Of a DNA stretch of 64,000 nt, positions 34,307 through 44,017 are shown piece after piece; the first letter of the stretch is position 1; each line of letters starts with the position of its first letter. The notes below the pieces were generated by a model. That model made no database searches, was not told where the DNA came from, and saw only the letters and a program-made list of their open reading frames with translations. The translations under genes and the position numbers were made by a program. The stretch is from JAVVWB01 sp036652335 (GTDB taxonomy: Bacteria > Synergistota > Synergistia > Synergistales > Synergistaceae): positions 1 through 64,000 of the forward strand of contig JAVVWB010000008.1 of the NCBI GenBank assembly GCA_036652335.1, read 5' to 3'.

Positions 34307-35114
34307 CTGTTTCCATTTCTTTTGATGTAATTTTGCTTATTTCGTCTATCAGAGCAACTCTGTATGAAGCTGTTCCTAGATTTTCTTGTTTTATTTTTTC
34401 GTAAGCTTTTTCACCACTTAGTCCCATAAGTACAACGGCTGAAACTGTTGCTTCAATCAGGTAATTCTGGTCTGCTCCACAGAATGCAGCGATAAGAGCC
34501 GTCAACATACATCCTGCCCCTGTTATTTGAGACATCATTGGGTGACCGTTTCTTATTATGTATGTTTTTTTTGAATCTGTTACTATATCAATTGCACCTG
34601 TTACAGCAATTATGCTGTCTAGTTCTTCACTTAACCTTTTTATTATCTCAATTTTCATTTCCAGGTTATTTTCTGTTACAGCGTCTCTATCGTCAGCATC
34701 TACACCTACTGTGTTTCCTGCACCTTTCGCTATTGTCATTATTTCTGACACATTTCCTCTTATTACGCTCATTTTTATTTTATTTATGAGTTTCTTTGCT
34801 GTTTCAGTCCTAAAGTGTGAAGCTCCTACTCCAACCGGATCAAATATTACAGGGTTTGATATTTCGTTCGCTTTTTTACCTGCAAGTTCCATAGATTTTA
34901 TCGTTCTACTGTTAAGTGTCCCTATGTTTAGGCTTAATGAGGAACAGATAGACGTTATTTCCTCTACTTCTTGCTCGTCGTCTGCCATTATTGGAGAGGC
35001 TCCGCAGGCCAGAAGTATGTTTGCACAATCATTTACAGTGACATAGTTTGTTATTGAGTGCACTAGTGGTTTTTTTTCTTTTATCTCTTCTATGTTTCTA
35101 TATATTTTTTCCAT
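34284..35114 (-). CDS. thiM: Hydroxyethylthiazole kinase
   Basis: 276 residues from ATG 35114 (an in-frame start 33 nt upstream overlaps the aldolase more). ThiM signatures: KPLVHSITNYVTVNDCAN near the start, DPVGVGAS, IRGNVSEI, and ITGAGCMLTALIAAF with the catalytic Cys. Salvages thiazole alcohol. Ordered thiM-thiE-thiD. Confidence 0.95.
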   Translation of the reverse strand: MEKIYRNIEEIKEKKPLVHSITNYVTVNDCANILLACGASPIMADDEQEVEEITSICSSLSLNIGTLNSRTIKSMELAGKKANEISNPVIFDPVGVGASHFRTETAKKLINKIKMSVIRGNVSEIMTIAKGAGNTVGVDADDRDAVTENNLEMKIEIIKRLSEELDSIIAVTGAIDIVTDSKKTYIIRNGHPMMSQITGAGCMLTALIAAFCGADQNYLIEATVSAVVLMGLSGEKAYEKIKQENLGTASYRVALIDEISKITSKEMETGAKIEIR

Positions 35115-35778
35115 CTTTTTTCTCTTTTCTATTGCTTTTTTGTCCATATCTTTTTGTTATATCTTCGTGTTCTTTTGTTATTTCTTCTTCGGTAAATGGT
35201 ATTCCCTTGCCAATTTGGCTAGATAGTATGTAGATGTGTGCAAACATTTCTATCATTTCTGCATTAAACACAGCCTCTTCTAATGTACAGCCAACTGCTA
35301 CAATTCCGTGGTTTGCCATTAGTACACCTTTTTTATTAGCCAGTGCTTTTGTTACGTTTTCTGCTAATGCTGTCGTGCCTATTGTTGCATATTTAGATAC
35401 AGGGATTTCTCCACCAAAGATTACAACTTGGTTGTCTGTTATAGGAGGTATGCCCTGTCTTGTTGTGGCAACTGCCGTAGCATATATTGAGTGTGTGTGC
35501 ACTACAGCGTTTATATCTTTTCTTGCATTTAGTATATATCTGTGCATTTCTTTTTCTATAGACGGTGTTCTGTCCCCACTGACGATGTTACCTTCAAAGT
35601 TCATTTCTACTATGTCGGATGTCTCCATTGTTATGTAGTTCATTCCACTTGGAGTTATGAGGAATGAACTGTTTAGTCTTACACTTACATTGCCACCGGT
35701 ACCTTGTATTAGTCCGTTTTTGTACATTTTTTTGCATTGTTCGACGATTTCTGTTCTTATATTATTTTCTATTATCAT
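35098..35778 (-). CDS. Class II aldolase/adducin family sugar-phosphate aldolase
   Basis: 226 residues. Zinc site HTHSIYATA and NHGIVAVG, N-terminal GTGGNVSVR and SGMNYITM phosphate loop: the fuculose-1-phosphate aldolase/ribulose-phosphate epimerase type. The C-terminal tail (KSNRKEKKDGKNI) is Lys-rich. It is transcribed with thiMED and overlaps the MFS gene by 17 nt. Substrate unknown; the operon suggests a role beside thiazole or pentose handling, but this is inference. Confidence 0.88.
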   Translation of the reverse strand: MIIENNIRTEIVEQCKKMYKNGLIQGTGGNVSVRLNSSFLITPSGMNYITMETSDIVEMNFEGNIVSGDRTPSIEKEMHRYILNARKDINAVVHTHSIYATAVATTRQGIPPITDNQVVIFGGEIPVSKYATIGTTALAENVTKALANKKGVLMANHGIVAVGCTLEEAVFNAEMIEMFAHIYILSSQIGKGIPFTEEEITKEHEDITKRYGQKSNRKEKKDGKNI

Positions 35779-37054
35779 TTTCAGTTTTTCCCAGCTTTCG
35801 GAGTAATGGCGTTATTAGTAAGTTTATTATTCCCATGATTAAGAATATGTTTATTATTGATATTTTTAGCATGAGCATGAGAGCCACAAAGAGTGCAGAT
35901 AGTACCATTCCGAAGGAGTCAAATACATTTAGAGTAGCCACGACTCGAGCTCTATGTTCAGAAGAGCTTTCTGCCTGCATTATCGCATACATTGGGACAC
36001 TAAATATCCCCCCAAATATTGCAAGAAATAATAGACCTATTGTAATTCCCCATGATGTTGGTTCTTTTATAAAAGCTAAAAAATTTATTAAAATATTTGA
36101 TTTTTCAAATATTTTACTAAAGGAATAAAGAAGTAAAGTTGAGGCTGATAGCCCTATGCACGCAAATGGGATGAGTTTACCAGAGACTTTTCCTGATAGT
36201 AATCTGTTGCATAATGTTGATCCTATTCCCACACCAACAGAGAAAACAACAAGAAAGAAGGTAGAAATTTCTTCGTTCCCACCCAGTACGTCTTTTGTAT
36301 AAGTAGGAAATTGCGCTAGAAACACCGCACCTAGAAACCAAAACCAACTTATACCTAGTATTGATTTTATTAGTACTTTATTAGGTTTTACATATTTTAT
36401 TAGGGAATATGTAGCCCGAAGGATATTCCAATCTACTGTTATATTAGACGATTTCGGGTCAGCTTTAGGTATAAAGAGGCTTGCAATATATCCTAATATT
36501 GCAACAGAGATTATTCCTATTGATATGTATATTCGTCCCATGTCGTGTAGTATAAAGAGTCCACCAGAGAGGGTTCCTGTAAGTATTGCAACATATGTAC
36601 CTGCACTTATGAGTCCATTACCCGCTACTAGTTCGTTTTCTTCTAGGTGTTGGGGCAATATACTAAATTTAAGTGGGCCAAAAAATGTGGATTGAGCACC
36701 CATGAAAAATAATAATATTATTAAGGCCCATAGATTTGTGTAATAGAATGATATGGCAGTTAGTACCATAAGAATTATTTCAACAAATTTTATAATATGT
36801 ATCAGAAAAGATTTCTCATATTTGTCTGCTATTTGACCTGCTGTAGCTGAAAAGAGAAAGAATGGCAATATAAATAGCCCTGCAACTATTGTTATAAGTA
36901 TTTGAGCATTTACTCCATATTCATCAGCAAGCCTAAATGTTATTAGGATTACAAGTGCATTTTTAAAGAGGTTATCATTGAATGCACCTAGAAATTGTGT
37001 CGCAAAAAGAGGTAGAAATCGTTTCGTTTTTAAGAGTCCAAATTGATTTTTAAT
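35762..37054 (-). CDS. LplT-like MFS transporter, apparently with an AUU start
   Basis: The first conventional start in the frame (TTG 36868) would remove the whole first helix, yet the open frame continues upstream and encodes the classic N-terminus FLPLFATQFLGAFNDNLFKNA of LplT/lysophospholipid-type MFS proteins. The frame holds no ATG, GTG or TTG further upstream; ATT at 37054-37052 sits 9 nt after AGGGAG. From there the protein has 430 residues and 12 helices. LplT relatives flip lysophospholipids across the inner membrane. Alternatives: a sequencing or real frameshift, or another rare start. No promoter room exists other than the 25 bp between the terminator at 37080-37113 and the start. 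Confidence 0.8.
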   Translation of the reverse strand: MKNQFGLLKTKRFLPLFATQFLGAFNDNLFKNALVILITFRLADEYGVNAQILITIVAGLFILPFFLFSATAGQIADKYEKSFLIHIIKFVEIILMVLTAISFYYTNLWALIILLFFMGAQSTFFGPLKFSILPQHLEENELVAGNGLISAGTYVAILTGTLSGGLFILHDMGRIYISIGIISVAILGYIASLFIPKADPKSSNITVDWNILRATYSLIKYVKPNKVLIKSILGISWFWFLGAVFLAQFPTYTKDVLGGNEEISTFFLVVFSVGVGIGSTLCNRLLSGKVSGKLIPFACIGLSASTLLLYSFSKIFEKSNILINFLAFIKEPTSWGITIGLLFLAIFGGIFSVPMYAIMQAESSSEHRARVVATLNVFDSFGMVLSALFVALMLMLKISIINIFLIMGIINLLITPLLRKLGKTENDNRK

Positions 37055-37079
37055 TTTAACCGACTCCCTATCATATTTT

Positions 37080-37113
37080 AATAAAGGCAGAGACTTTCGT
37101 CTCTGCCTTTATT
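37080..37113 (-). terminator. Terminator of the GT2 gene
   Basis: 15-bp perfect stem (aataaaggcagagac / gtctctgcctttatt), TTTC loop, only 26 nt before the apparent start of the next gene. Confidence 0.85.
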
Positions 37114-37143
37114 GTAGTCTCTTTATATTATATTATTTGTACG

Positions 37144-38469
37144 TTATTTGGCAACGTCATCAAGAGATATACTTCTTGTGTGTTCTGTTTTTACCCATGT
37201 ACCTTGGTCCTTTGCAAGAAAAGCTGCTTTAAACAAGATAGGTATCCATGTAAGACCAAACCAGAAGTAGATGAATGTGTCAGGCACATATTTTAATGTG
37301 AATTTCTTTTCATGCATTGATGGCCCTATTACAACACATATTAGACAGAAGAAGATTATTAAGAAGATTGGTAGACCAAAAAATAGCACCCAATCGATCA
37401 TTGTTTCTGGTGTTCCGTCACCCATTGTAGGGAAGAGTATCATGTTGTTTATAAGAGTATATGCCATTCCCGCAAACATTATTATTATACCCAAGCAAGA
37501 TTTAGCTGGTGCAAGTAGGTATAGGAAGAGATCTAAGTATTGCAATTTTCTTGTTACAAAGAAAGATTTAAGGGTAGGAATACCATATTTCCAAAAAACC
37601 CAATAGTGTCCTTGCATCCATCTTGTTCTTTGTCTGATTGAGATTGACATATCTTGTGGCTTTTCATCGTAGATTACAGCACTGTCGTTCCAATGAACTT
37701 TGCTCCCAGAGAGGATTAGTCTTGTGGACATTTCAAGGTCTTCAGTAAGACTTTCTAGGTTCCAACCTATTCTCTCAAGGGTTGTAGCTCTTATTACAAG
37801 TCCTGTACCACCCAGTGTACATGAAAGTCCCCACAAACCACGTGCAAGCTGCCAAAAACGGTTCGAGAACCAGTATGCAAGGGCATAAGATCTTGTAAGC
37901 CAGTTGTCATCTGGATTTTTTACATCAAGTACACCTTGAATTGCCTCTGCATCAGGGTGTTGTTCCATATAGTTGTTCATGTTAAATAGAAAGTTCATGT
38001 CTGCCAAATTATCTGCGTCAAACATTGTTAGAGCATCAAATTCTTCCATAGGAAGTTTTGTCAAGGCCCAACGTACGTTCCATGTTTTACCGTTGTGTTC
38101 TTTGTCAAATCTTTCAAGTGCAATTGCTCCATGTTCACGAACTATGTCCGCTGTATTGTCTGAGCAGTTATCACATGAAGCATAAACTTTATAGCAGTTC
38201 TTTGGGTAATTTTGATTTGCAAGACTGTCTAGCAAAGGGGCAATTACTTGTGCCTCATTGTGAGCAGGTACAAGGACAACAAATTTACGATATTTTTTTG
38301 CAACTGGTAGAGTCGCTTGGCTTGCAAAGCCTCTCAAACTTACGACAATTTGATAGATACCATCACAAACTAAAAAGGCAACGAGAGTGTAGAGGATAAA
38401 TTGCACTATCCACCATCCCCACCAAATAACCCAATAAAATAATGTCGTTCCTGAGACAGCACTTTCCAT
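37144..38469 (-). CDS. Membrane glycosyltransferase family 2
   Basis: 441 residues. One N-terminal and three or four C-terminal helices frame a GT-A domain (about 55-320): VPAHNEAQVIAPLL, MFDADNLAD (DxD), TEDLEMS, and the processive-enzyme motif QRTRWMQGHYW (QxxRW). Similar to poly-N-acetylglucosamine or cellulose-synthase-like enzymes that make and export a polysaccharide. Flanked by an LTA-synthase-like gene upstream. No PilZ or partner subunit is seen. Confidence 0.9.
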   Translation of the reverse strand: MESAVSGTTLFYWVIWWGWWIVQFILYTLVAFLVCDGIYQIVVSLRGFASQATLPVAKKYRKFVVLVPAHNEAQVIAPLLDSLANQNYPKNCYKVYASCDNCSDNTADIVREHGAIALERFDKEHNGKTWNVRWALTKLPMEEFDALTMFDADNLADMNFLFNMNNYMEQHPDAEAIQGVLDVKNPDDNWLTRSYALAYWFSNRFWQLARGLWGLSCTLGGTGLVIRATTLERIGWNLESLTEDLEMSTRLILSGSKVHWNDSAVIYDEKPQDMSISIRQRTRWMQGHYWVFWKYGIPTLKSFFVTRKLQYLDLFLYLLAPAKSCLGIIIMFAGMAYTLINNMILFPTMGDGTPETMIDWVLFFGLPIFLIIFFCLICVVIGPSMHEKKFTLKYVPDTFIYFWFGLTWIPILFKAAFLAKDQGTWVKTEHTRSISLDDVAK

Positions 38470-38542
38470 TTCTAAATTCCTCCTATAATCATAAAAACAA
38501 ACTTCGATATAATACTCTTACTTTTAAGGATATACAATCTTT

Positions 38543-40465
38543 TTACTTTGAATATTTTAACTTTTTCATTAGATTATACTCCAAAATTTTATCAGAGTAA
38601 GAGAGTTCTTTTTTCACTTTGTAACTTATTTTTTTAAAGTTAGTATATTTAAGTTCTTTATTACTATTTATTGACGTTGATTTCATTTGCGACGGTTCAA
38701 TATAAGAACAGTCTAATATGTATGTGCCATTCCTAAATATCAACGGGACATTTTTTTCTTTTGAGAACAAGTCATTACCCATTCCAGCTTTATATGAGTA
38801 CCCCAGTAGGTTTGCAACCGTAGCTGAGACATCTATTTGACCTGTAGTTGTGTTCAATACGTTACTTTTAGAAATACTGTCTGGTAACTTTATTATAAGA
38901 GGAATCCTTTGGAAATCTTTCCATTGAACATCTTCTCGTAATTCCTTATTTAGTATTTTCTCTAGTCTTGATGTCTCACCCTTTGGTATCGCAGTGTGGT
39001 CTCCATATATTACTATAAGAGAGTTTTCTGTAAATCCCTCTTCTTCAAGTTTTTTTACAAAATCACCAAAATGATTGTCAAAATATCTCATGCCTTTAAG
39101 ATAGTTAGTAAGTAGGCAGTCATCTAGTCCTGTAACGTCTAAGTCGGATTGTTGAAGTAATTCCGGGAAGTCAAAAGGATAATGACTCGTGAGAGTTATA
39201 AGAAATGCATAAAAAGGTTCTTTTTCTTTTTTCATTTTTTCAATACTTTGCGAGAAGAAGCTTCTGTCGCTTAATCCCATTCCGATATTTTCATCAACAA
39301 TAAAATCTTTTTTACTAATAAATTTGTTAAAACCCAGTGCTGGATACATTTTGTGTCTATTCCAAAATCCTTCTCTGTCTCCATGAAGAGCCAAAACATT
39401 GTATCCCTTTTCAGTTAAAAGGAATGGAAGTGAATGATATTCGTTGGTTGCAAAACGTGTATACGCAACACCGCTTTCTGCAGGATATAATCCTGTATTC
39501 ACAATAAATTCTGCATCAGAGCTGTTCCCTACAGACGTCTGATTGTATGTTCTGGGAAAGTATAGAGATTTTTTGACAAATTTGTTTAAGTTTGGAGTAA
39601 CTTCTTTCCCATTTATTTTCAAATCTATTACAAACTCCTGTAGCGACTCCACTTGAATTATAATTAAATTTTTTCCTTTTGCTATGCCAGTAAACTTGTT
39701 CGGCTGTCTATTTGTATCTCTTTCTATGTACCAGTTGGATATTTCTTCTATTTCGACTTTTGATATGTGTCCCTTTGTAAAGAGATCTCTGAGTACATTT
39801 TGGAAGTCAACCATATGGTAGGAAAGAGCACCGATGTTGTTGCATACGGCAGGCTTGTCCCACATTGACTTTAAAACACCAGGCACTTTTTGATTGTATG
39901 TATAGACTCTTAAAGCATATAAAGAGAAACCAAATAAAAATATTAAGAGACTTAGAAAAATTCTCTTTACTGTTAATTTTGAGAATATATTTTCTTTAGT
40001 TTTACTCTTATACAAAACGTATAAGAGTAATATGGCAAAAATATCTGCAAAATATAATAGATCTGTAATTCTAAATAGGGCAATCACCGATTCTTTTATC
40101 TCACTAACTTGTGTTGTAAGTCCTAGGTTTCTAAAAGTAAAAAGGTCACCGTAAAACCTCATGTGCATTATATCTGTATAAGCTAGCACAGAAAAAAGAA
40201 AAGCTACAATTAAAATTAACGAACATCTAATTTTATTGTGAAAGAGTGACGTAATAGAATAGAATGCCATTAATATTCCAAATGACGAGAGTAGCGTGTA
40301 AATAGCTGGATATGAATATAAAAATCCGCTAGATGTTACATATTCAACAGATAAAAATTTAAAGAATGTGCAGATATATACTATGAAAAAAAATTTTAGC
40401 TCTTTGTTCTTGACGCTTATTATTTTGTCTGTAATATCTTTTAATTTATATTTCACTATTTTCAC
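38543..40465 (-). CDS. LTA-synthase-like membrane sulfatase (phosphoglycerol transferase family)
   Basis: 640 residues. Five N-terminal helices (about 25-185), then an extracytoplasmic alkaline-phosphatase-fold domain. Catalytic metal residues visible: E273 (QVESLQEF), nucleophile T310 (YNQTSVGNSSD), and YGDHT near 480. Family members transfer glycerol phosphate from phosphatidylglycerol to polymer or periplasmic glucans. In an organism with an LPS acyltransferase, a role in glucan or envelope glycopolymer modification is more likely than LTA. Adjacent glycogen-type enzymes lie in the same direction. Confidence 0.9.
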   Translation of the reverse strand: MKIVKYKLKDITDKIISVKNKELKFFFIVYICTFFKFLSVEYVTSSGFLYSYPAIYTLLSSFGILMAFYSITSLFHNKIRCSLILIVAFLFSVLAYTDIMHMRFYGDLFTFRNLGLTTQVSEIKESVIALFRITDLLYFADIFAILLLYVLYKSKTKENIFSKLTVKRIFLSLLIFLFGFSLYALRVYTYNQKVPGVLKSMWDKPAVCNNIGALSYHMVDFQNVLRDLFTKGHISKVEIEEISNWYIERDTNRQPNKFTGIAKGKNLIIIQVESLQEFVIDLKINGKEVTPNLNKFVKKSLYFPRTYNQTSVGNSSDAEFIVNTGLYPAESGVAYTRFATNEYHSLPFLLTEKGYNVLALHGDREGFWNRHKMYPALGFNKFISKKDFIVDENIGMGLSDRSFFSQSIEKMKKEKEPFYAFLITLTSHYPFDFPELLQQSDLDVTGLDDCLLTNYLKGMRYFDNHFGDFVKKLEEEGFTENSLIVIYGDHTAIPKGETSRLEKILNKELREDVQWKDFQRIPLIIKLPDSISKSNVLNTTTGQIDVSATVANLLGYSYKAGMGNDLFSKEKNVPLIFRNGTYILDCSYIEPSQMKSTSINSNKELKYTNFKKISYKVKKELSYSDKILEYNLMKKLKYSK

Positions 40466-40475
40466 CTTTACTGTT

Positions 40476-42014
40476 TCATTGTCTATTATATTTTTTGTTT
40501 AGCATCAAATATTTTTCTGCCTGTTTTGATACATTTTGTTCTAAAATCTGAGTTTCTTCTTTTGTCAAACTCCATGTCCAGTTGTCTTCTTTTTTCCCAG
40601 GTATGTTCATTCTGGCAGAGGAATCTAGCGAGAATAAATCTTGCATTGTTATTATAGCAATTTTTGATTTTGACGATAGTACCAGAGAGTTCATTTTTTC
40701 TACAATATTGTCCGATTTTTCGCTATTAGTGTATTTTAAGAAGTTGTCGCGTTCATATTGAGTAGAGTCTTTCTCCCACCATCCCACTGTGGTGTTGTTA
40801 TCATGGGTGCCTGAATAGACAATGCTGTTCTCTTCTATATTATGAGGTAGATAAGGATTCTTTTCCATATCATCGCCAAATGCAAACTGTAGTATCTTCA
40901 TACCAGGAAGGTTATATTTATTTCTTAAAAAATTTACTTCTTCCGTTATTATACCCAAATCTTCGGCAATTATTTTTGTCTTTTTTCGAGGATTACCGAT
41001 TTGTTCAAAGAGTATTTTCAACATTTCGTCTCCTAAAGTTTTTTCCCACTCTCCATTGATGGCAGTATCCGAAGCCTCAGGAATTTTCCAACATGCAGAA
41101 AATCCTCTAAAATGGTCTATACGAATTATGTCAAAATATTTTAATTGGTGACTAACTCTATTTATCCACCAATTAAAATTATCTCTTCTCATTTTTTGCC
41201 AATCATAGAGGGGGTTTCCCCACCGTTGCCCCATTCTACTGAAGTAATCAGGGGGAACTCCAGCTACAAACTTTGGAGTCCCATCTTCTGTTAAGTCAAA
41301 CAATTCTCTGTTTGACCATAGGTCAGAGCTATCAAAGCTCACAAACATAGGAATATCACCTATTAGGGATATTCCTATGTCCTTTGCTTTTTCTTTTAAT
41401 TCATATAGTTGTTTATAGAATACAAACTGTTTAAAACAAGTAAAATTATATTTATCTATGTTTGAGTTTTCTAACAATAGATTTTTTAGAACATTCTTGT
41501 TATAAATATTATAGTTTTGCCATTTGTTCCAACATTCATTATTGTTGATTTCTCTCAGTAACATGAAAAAAGCATAATCATGCAACCAAAATGATTCTGT
41601 TTCTTTAAACTTTTCAAATAATTTATGCAATTCATTGTGTTTCTGAGGATATTTTTTAAAATTTTCCCATGCTATTTTATATATTTTTTCTTTTGCTAAT
41701 GAAACTTTGTGATAGTTAATGTTTCTATAGTTACCTACTTCGTAACAGCAAAGTTCTTCTTTTGATATGAGCCCCAACAATTCAAGCTTATCAGGGCTTA
41801 TGAATAATTCATTTCCCGCAAATGCTGATAAAGAACTATAGGGTGAATTACCAAATGCTATATTTGTTGGACTTACAGGCAGTACCTGCCATATAGAAAA
41901 CCCTGCTTTCTTTAAAAATACCATAAAGTTTTCTGCACAACTTCCCAAATCTCCAATTCCATATTCGCTATGAAGTGAGGATATGTGCATAAGAACTCCA
42001 CTTTTACGAGACAA
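40476..42014 (-). CDS. malQ: 4-alpha-glucanotransferase (amylomaltase)
   Basis: 512 residues, GH77: IWQVLPVSPTNIAFGNSPYS near the start, DIIRIDHFRGF (nucleophile Asp), IIAEDLGIIT (acid/base Glu) and GTHDNNTT. Disproportionates maltodextrins in the cytoplasm. 5 nt downstream of glgB. Confidence 0.96.
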   Translation of the reverse strand: MSRKSGVLMHISSLHSEYGIGDLGSCAENFMVFLKKAGFSIWQVLPVSPTNIAFGNSPYSSLSAFAGNELFISPDKLELLGLISKEELCCYEVGNYRNINYHKVSLAKEKIYKIAWENFKKYPQKHNELHKLFEKFKETESFWLHDYAFFMLLREINNNECWNKWQNYNIYNKNVLKNLLLENSNIDKYNFTCFKQFVFYKQLYELKEKAKDIGISLIGDIPMFVSFDSSDLWSNRELFDLTEDGTPKFVAGVPPDYFSRMGQRWGNPLYDWQKMRRDNFNWWINRVSHQLKYFDIIRIDHFRGFSACWKIPEASDTAINGEWEKTLGDEMLKILFEQIGNPRKKTKIIAEDLGIITEEVNFLRNKYNLPGMKILQFAFGDDMEKNPYLPHNIEENSIVYSGTHDNNTTVGWWEKDSTQYERDNFLKYTNSEKSDNIVEKMNSLVLSSKSKIAIITMQDLFSLDSSARMNIPGKKEDNWTWSLTKEETQILEQNVSKQAEKYLMLNKKYNRQ

Positions 42015-42019
42015 TTTTA

Positions 42020-43954
42020 TTATTCCCCTTTTATTTTACTTTCATTTTTTAACACAACACATGATAGAGGCGGAAGTGTTATAGATATGGAGTGTTGTCT
42101 CCCATGGTAAGGTATTTCTTCTGCAGCAATTTGACCGAGATTACCAGAGTTCGTCCCACCATAACATTCGCCGTTGCTGTTTAATACTTCTTTCCAAATA
42201 TTACCCTTTGGTACACCAATCCTATAGCTAACACGTTCTACTGGAGTAAAGTTAAATACTGCTGCAACTAAGTTACCTTTAGTATCTCTTCTAATGAAGG
42301 ATATTATGCTTGATTGAGCATCATCACAGTCTATCCACTCAAACCCTGAGGAGTTGTAGTCCTGCTCCCATAATGCTGAATTGTTTTGGTAGAAATTGTT
42401 TATGTCTCTAAACCATAGAGCAAGTCCAGAATGTAATTTATTTTCACAAAGTTGCCAATCCAAGCCATTATCATGGTTCCATTCTCTTTCTTGCCCAAAC
42501 TCTCCTCCCATAAAGACTAGTTTTTTACCTGGGTGACAGAAGAGCCAACCGAAGAGTAATCTTAAATTTGCTGCCTTTTGCCAGTCATCTCCTGGAAGTT
42601 TTCCCCATAATGAACCCTTACCATGTACAACTTCATCATGTGATAGTGGTAATACAAAGCTTTCTGAGTATGCGTACCACATTCCGAATGTTAATAAATT
42701 TTGATGGTATTGTCTAAATATAGGGTCTTTCTTCATGTATGATAGGACATCGTTCATCCATCCCATGTTCCATTTGTAACCGAATCCAAGTCCACCAAGC
42801 CACGTGGGTCTAGATACCATTGGCCATGATGTTGATTCTTCTGCTGTAGTTTGGGTAGATGGGTATTCTATATATATGTTTTCATTTAATTTTTTGAGGA
42901 AATCTATTGCTTCTATATTTTCTTTTCCACCATATTTATTTGGTATCCATTCTCCTTCTTTTCTTGAGTAGTCAAGGTATAGAAGAGAGGCGACAGCATC
43001 CACTCTTAGTCCGTCAATATGGTATTTATCAAGCCAAAATGACGCGGAAGATATAAGGAAACTCCTAACTTCATTACGTCCATAGTTAAATATACAGCTC
43101 TTCCAGTCTGGGTGGAATCCCTTTCTCTGGTCTTCGTGTTCATAAAGACATGTACCATCAAACTGTTTGAGACCGTGTTTATCACAAGGGAAGTGAGATG
43201 GAACCCAGTCAAGTATTACAGCTATTCCAGCTTTGTGTAGTGAGTCTATAAGTATCATAAATTCTTCTGGTATGCCATATCGTGACGTAGGGGCAAAGTA
43301 ACCAGTAGTTTGGTATCCCCACGAACCATAGAACGGGTGTTCCATTATTGGAAGAAATTCAACATGCGTAAATCCATTTTCTATAAGATATGTAGGAAGC
43401 TCTCTTGCCAGATCAAGCCAAGAAAAGTAGGAGTCATCTTCCGTTCTACGCCATGAACCGACGTGCATTTCATATATTGATTGAGGAGATTTTATACCGC
43501 TTTTATTTTTTCTGTTTTTCATCCATTCATTGTCCCGCCATTCAAAATCAGGCACATTGTAAATTTTGGATGCAGTACGTGGCGGATTTTCACAGAAAAA
43601 GGCAAAAGGGTCAGCCTTTTCAATTCTTTCATTTTTTGCCGTTAGAATACTGTATTTATAACAACAATATGGTTCGACTCCAGGAATAAAACCCTCCCAT
43701 ATTCCAGATTCATCCCAACGCATCGCCAACTTATGTGTATCCGAATTCCAGCCATTAAAATCACCAATCACAGATACTTCTTTTGCGTTCGGTGCCCAGA
43801 CAGCAAAAACGACACCTTCTTTTTCATCATGCGTAACCCTGTGGGCGCCCAAAATGTTGTAGAGTTTTGAATGGCTTCCCTCTTTAAAAAGATAGATGTC
43901 TGTTTCTCCTGCGAGACTCACTCCATATATAACCTCGTTTACTACGTGCAACAT
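42020..43954 (-). CDS. glgB: 1,4-alpha-glucan branching enzyme
   Basis: 644 residues: CBM48 N-terminus (FAVWAPNAKEVSVIGDFNGW), GH13 barrel with DGLRVDAVASLLYLDYSR (nucleophile Asp), a downstream EESTSWP (acid/base Glu), and SHDEVVHGKGS. Makes alpha-1,6 branches in glycogen. With malQ it indicates storage polyglucan metabolism; glgA and glgC are not in this window. Confidence 0.96.
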   Translation of the reverse strand: MLHVVNEVIYGVSLAGETDIYLFKEGSHSKLYNILGAHRVTHDEKEGVVFAVWAPNAKEVSVIGDFNGWNSDTHKLAMRWDESGIWEGFIPGVEPYCCYKYSILTAKNERIEKADPFAFFCENPPRTASKIYNVPDFEWRDNEWMKNRKNKSGIKSPQSIYEMHVGSWRRTEDDSYFSWLDLARELPTYLIENGFTHVEFLPIMEHPFYGSWGYQTTGYFAPTSRYGIPEEFMILIDSLHKAGIAVILDWVPSHFPCDKHGLKQFDGTCLYEHEDQRKGFHPDWKSCIFNYGRNEVRSFLISSASFWLDKYHIDGLRVDAVASLLYLDYSRKEGEWIPNKYGGKENIEAIDFLKKLNENIYIEYPSTQTTAEESTSWPMVSRPTWLGGLGFGYKWNMGWMNDVLSYMKKDPIFRQYHQNLLTFGMWYAYSESFVLPLSHDEVVHGKGSLWGKLPGDDWQKAANLRLLFGWLFCHPGKKLVFMGGEFGQEREWNHDNGLDWQLCENKLHSGLALWFRDINNFYQNNSALWEQDYNSSGFEWIDCDDAQSSIISFIRRDTKGNLVAAVFNFTPVERVSYRIGVPKGNIWKEVLNSNGECYGGTNSGNLGQIAAEEIPYHGRQHSISITLPPLSCVVLKNESKIKGE

Positions 43955-43982
43955 ATGAAATCACCTCCGGCAACTTTTTGTA

Positions 43983-44010
43983 GTTATGCCGATATTTTTA
44001 CCGGCATAAC
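43983..44010 (-). terminator. Hairpin between acyl-CoA ligase-like gene and glgB
   Basis: 9-bp perfect stem gttatgccg / cggcataac; T tail weak, so it may be an attenuator-like or partial terminator. Confidence 0.5.
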
Positions 44011-44017
44011 TAATATA

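Noticed and set aside
34284..37143. TPP riboswitch for the thi operon
   Set aside because: No CTGAGA...GAACCTGAT-like THI-box pattern seen upstream of thiM, the aldolase or the MFS gene; upstream sequence is coding or a terminator.
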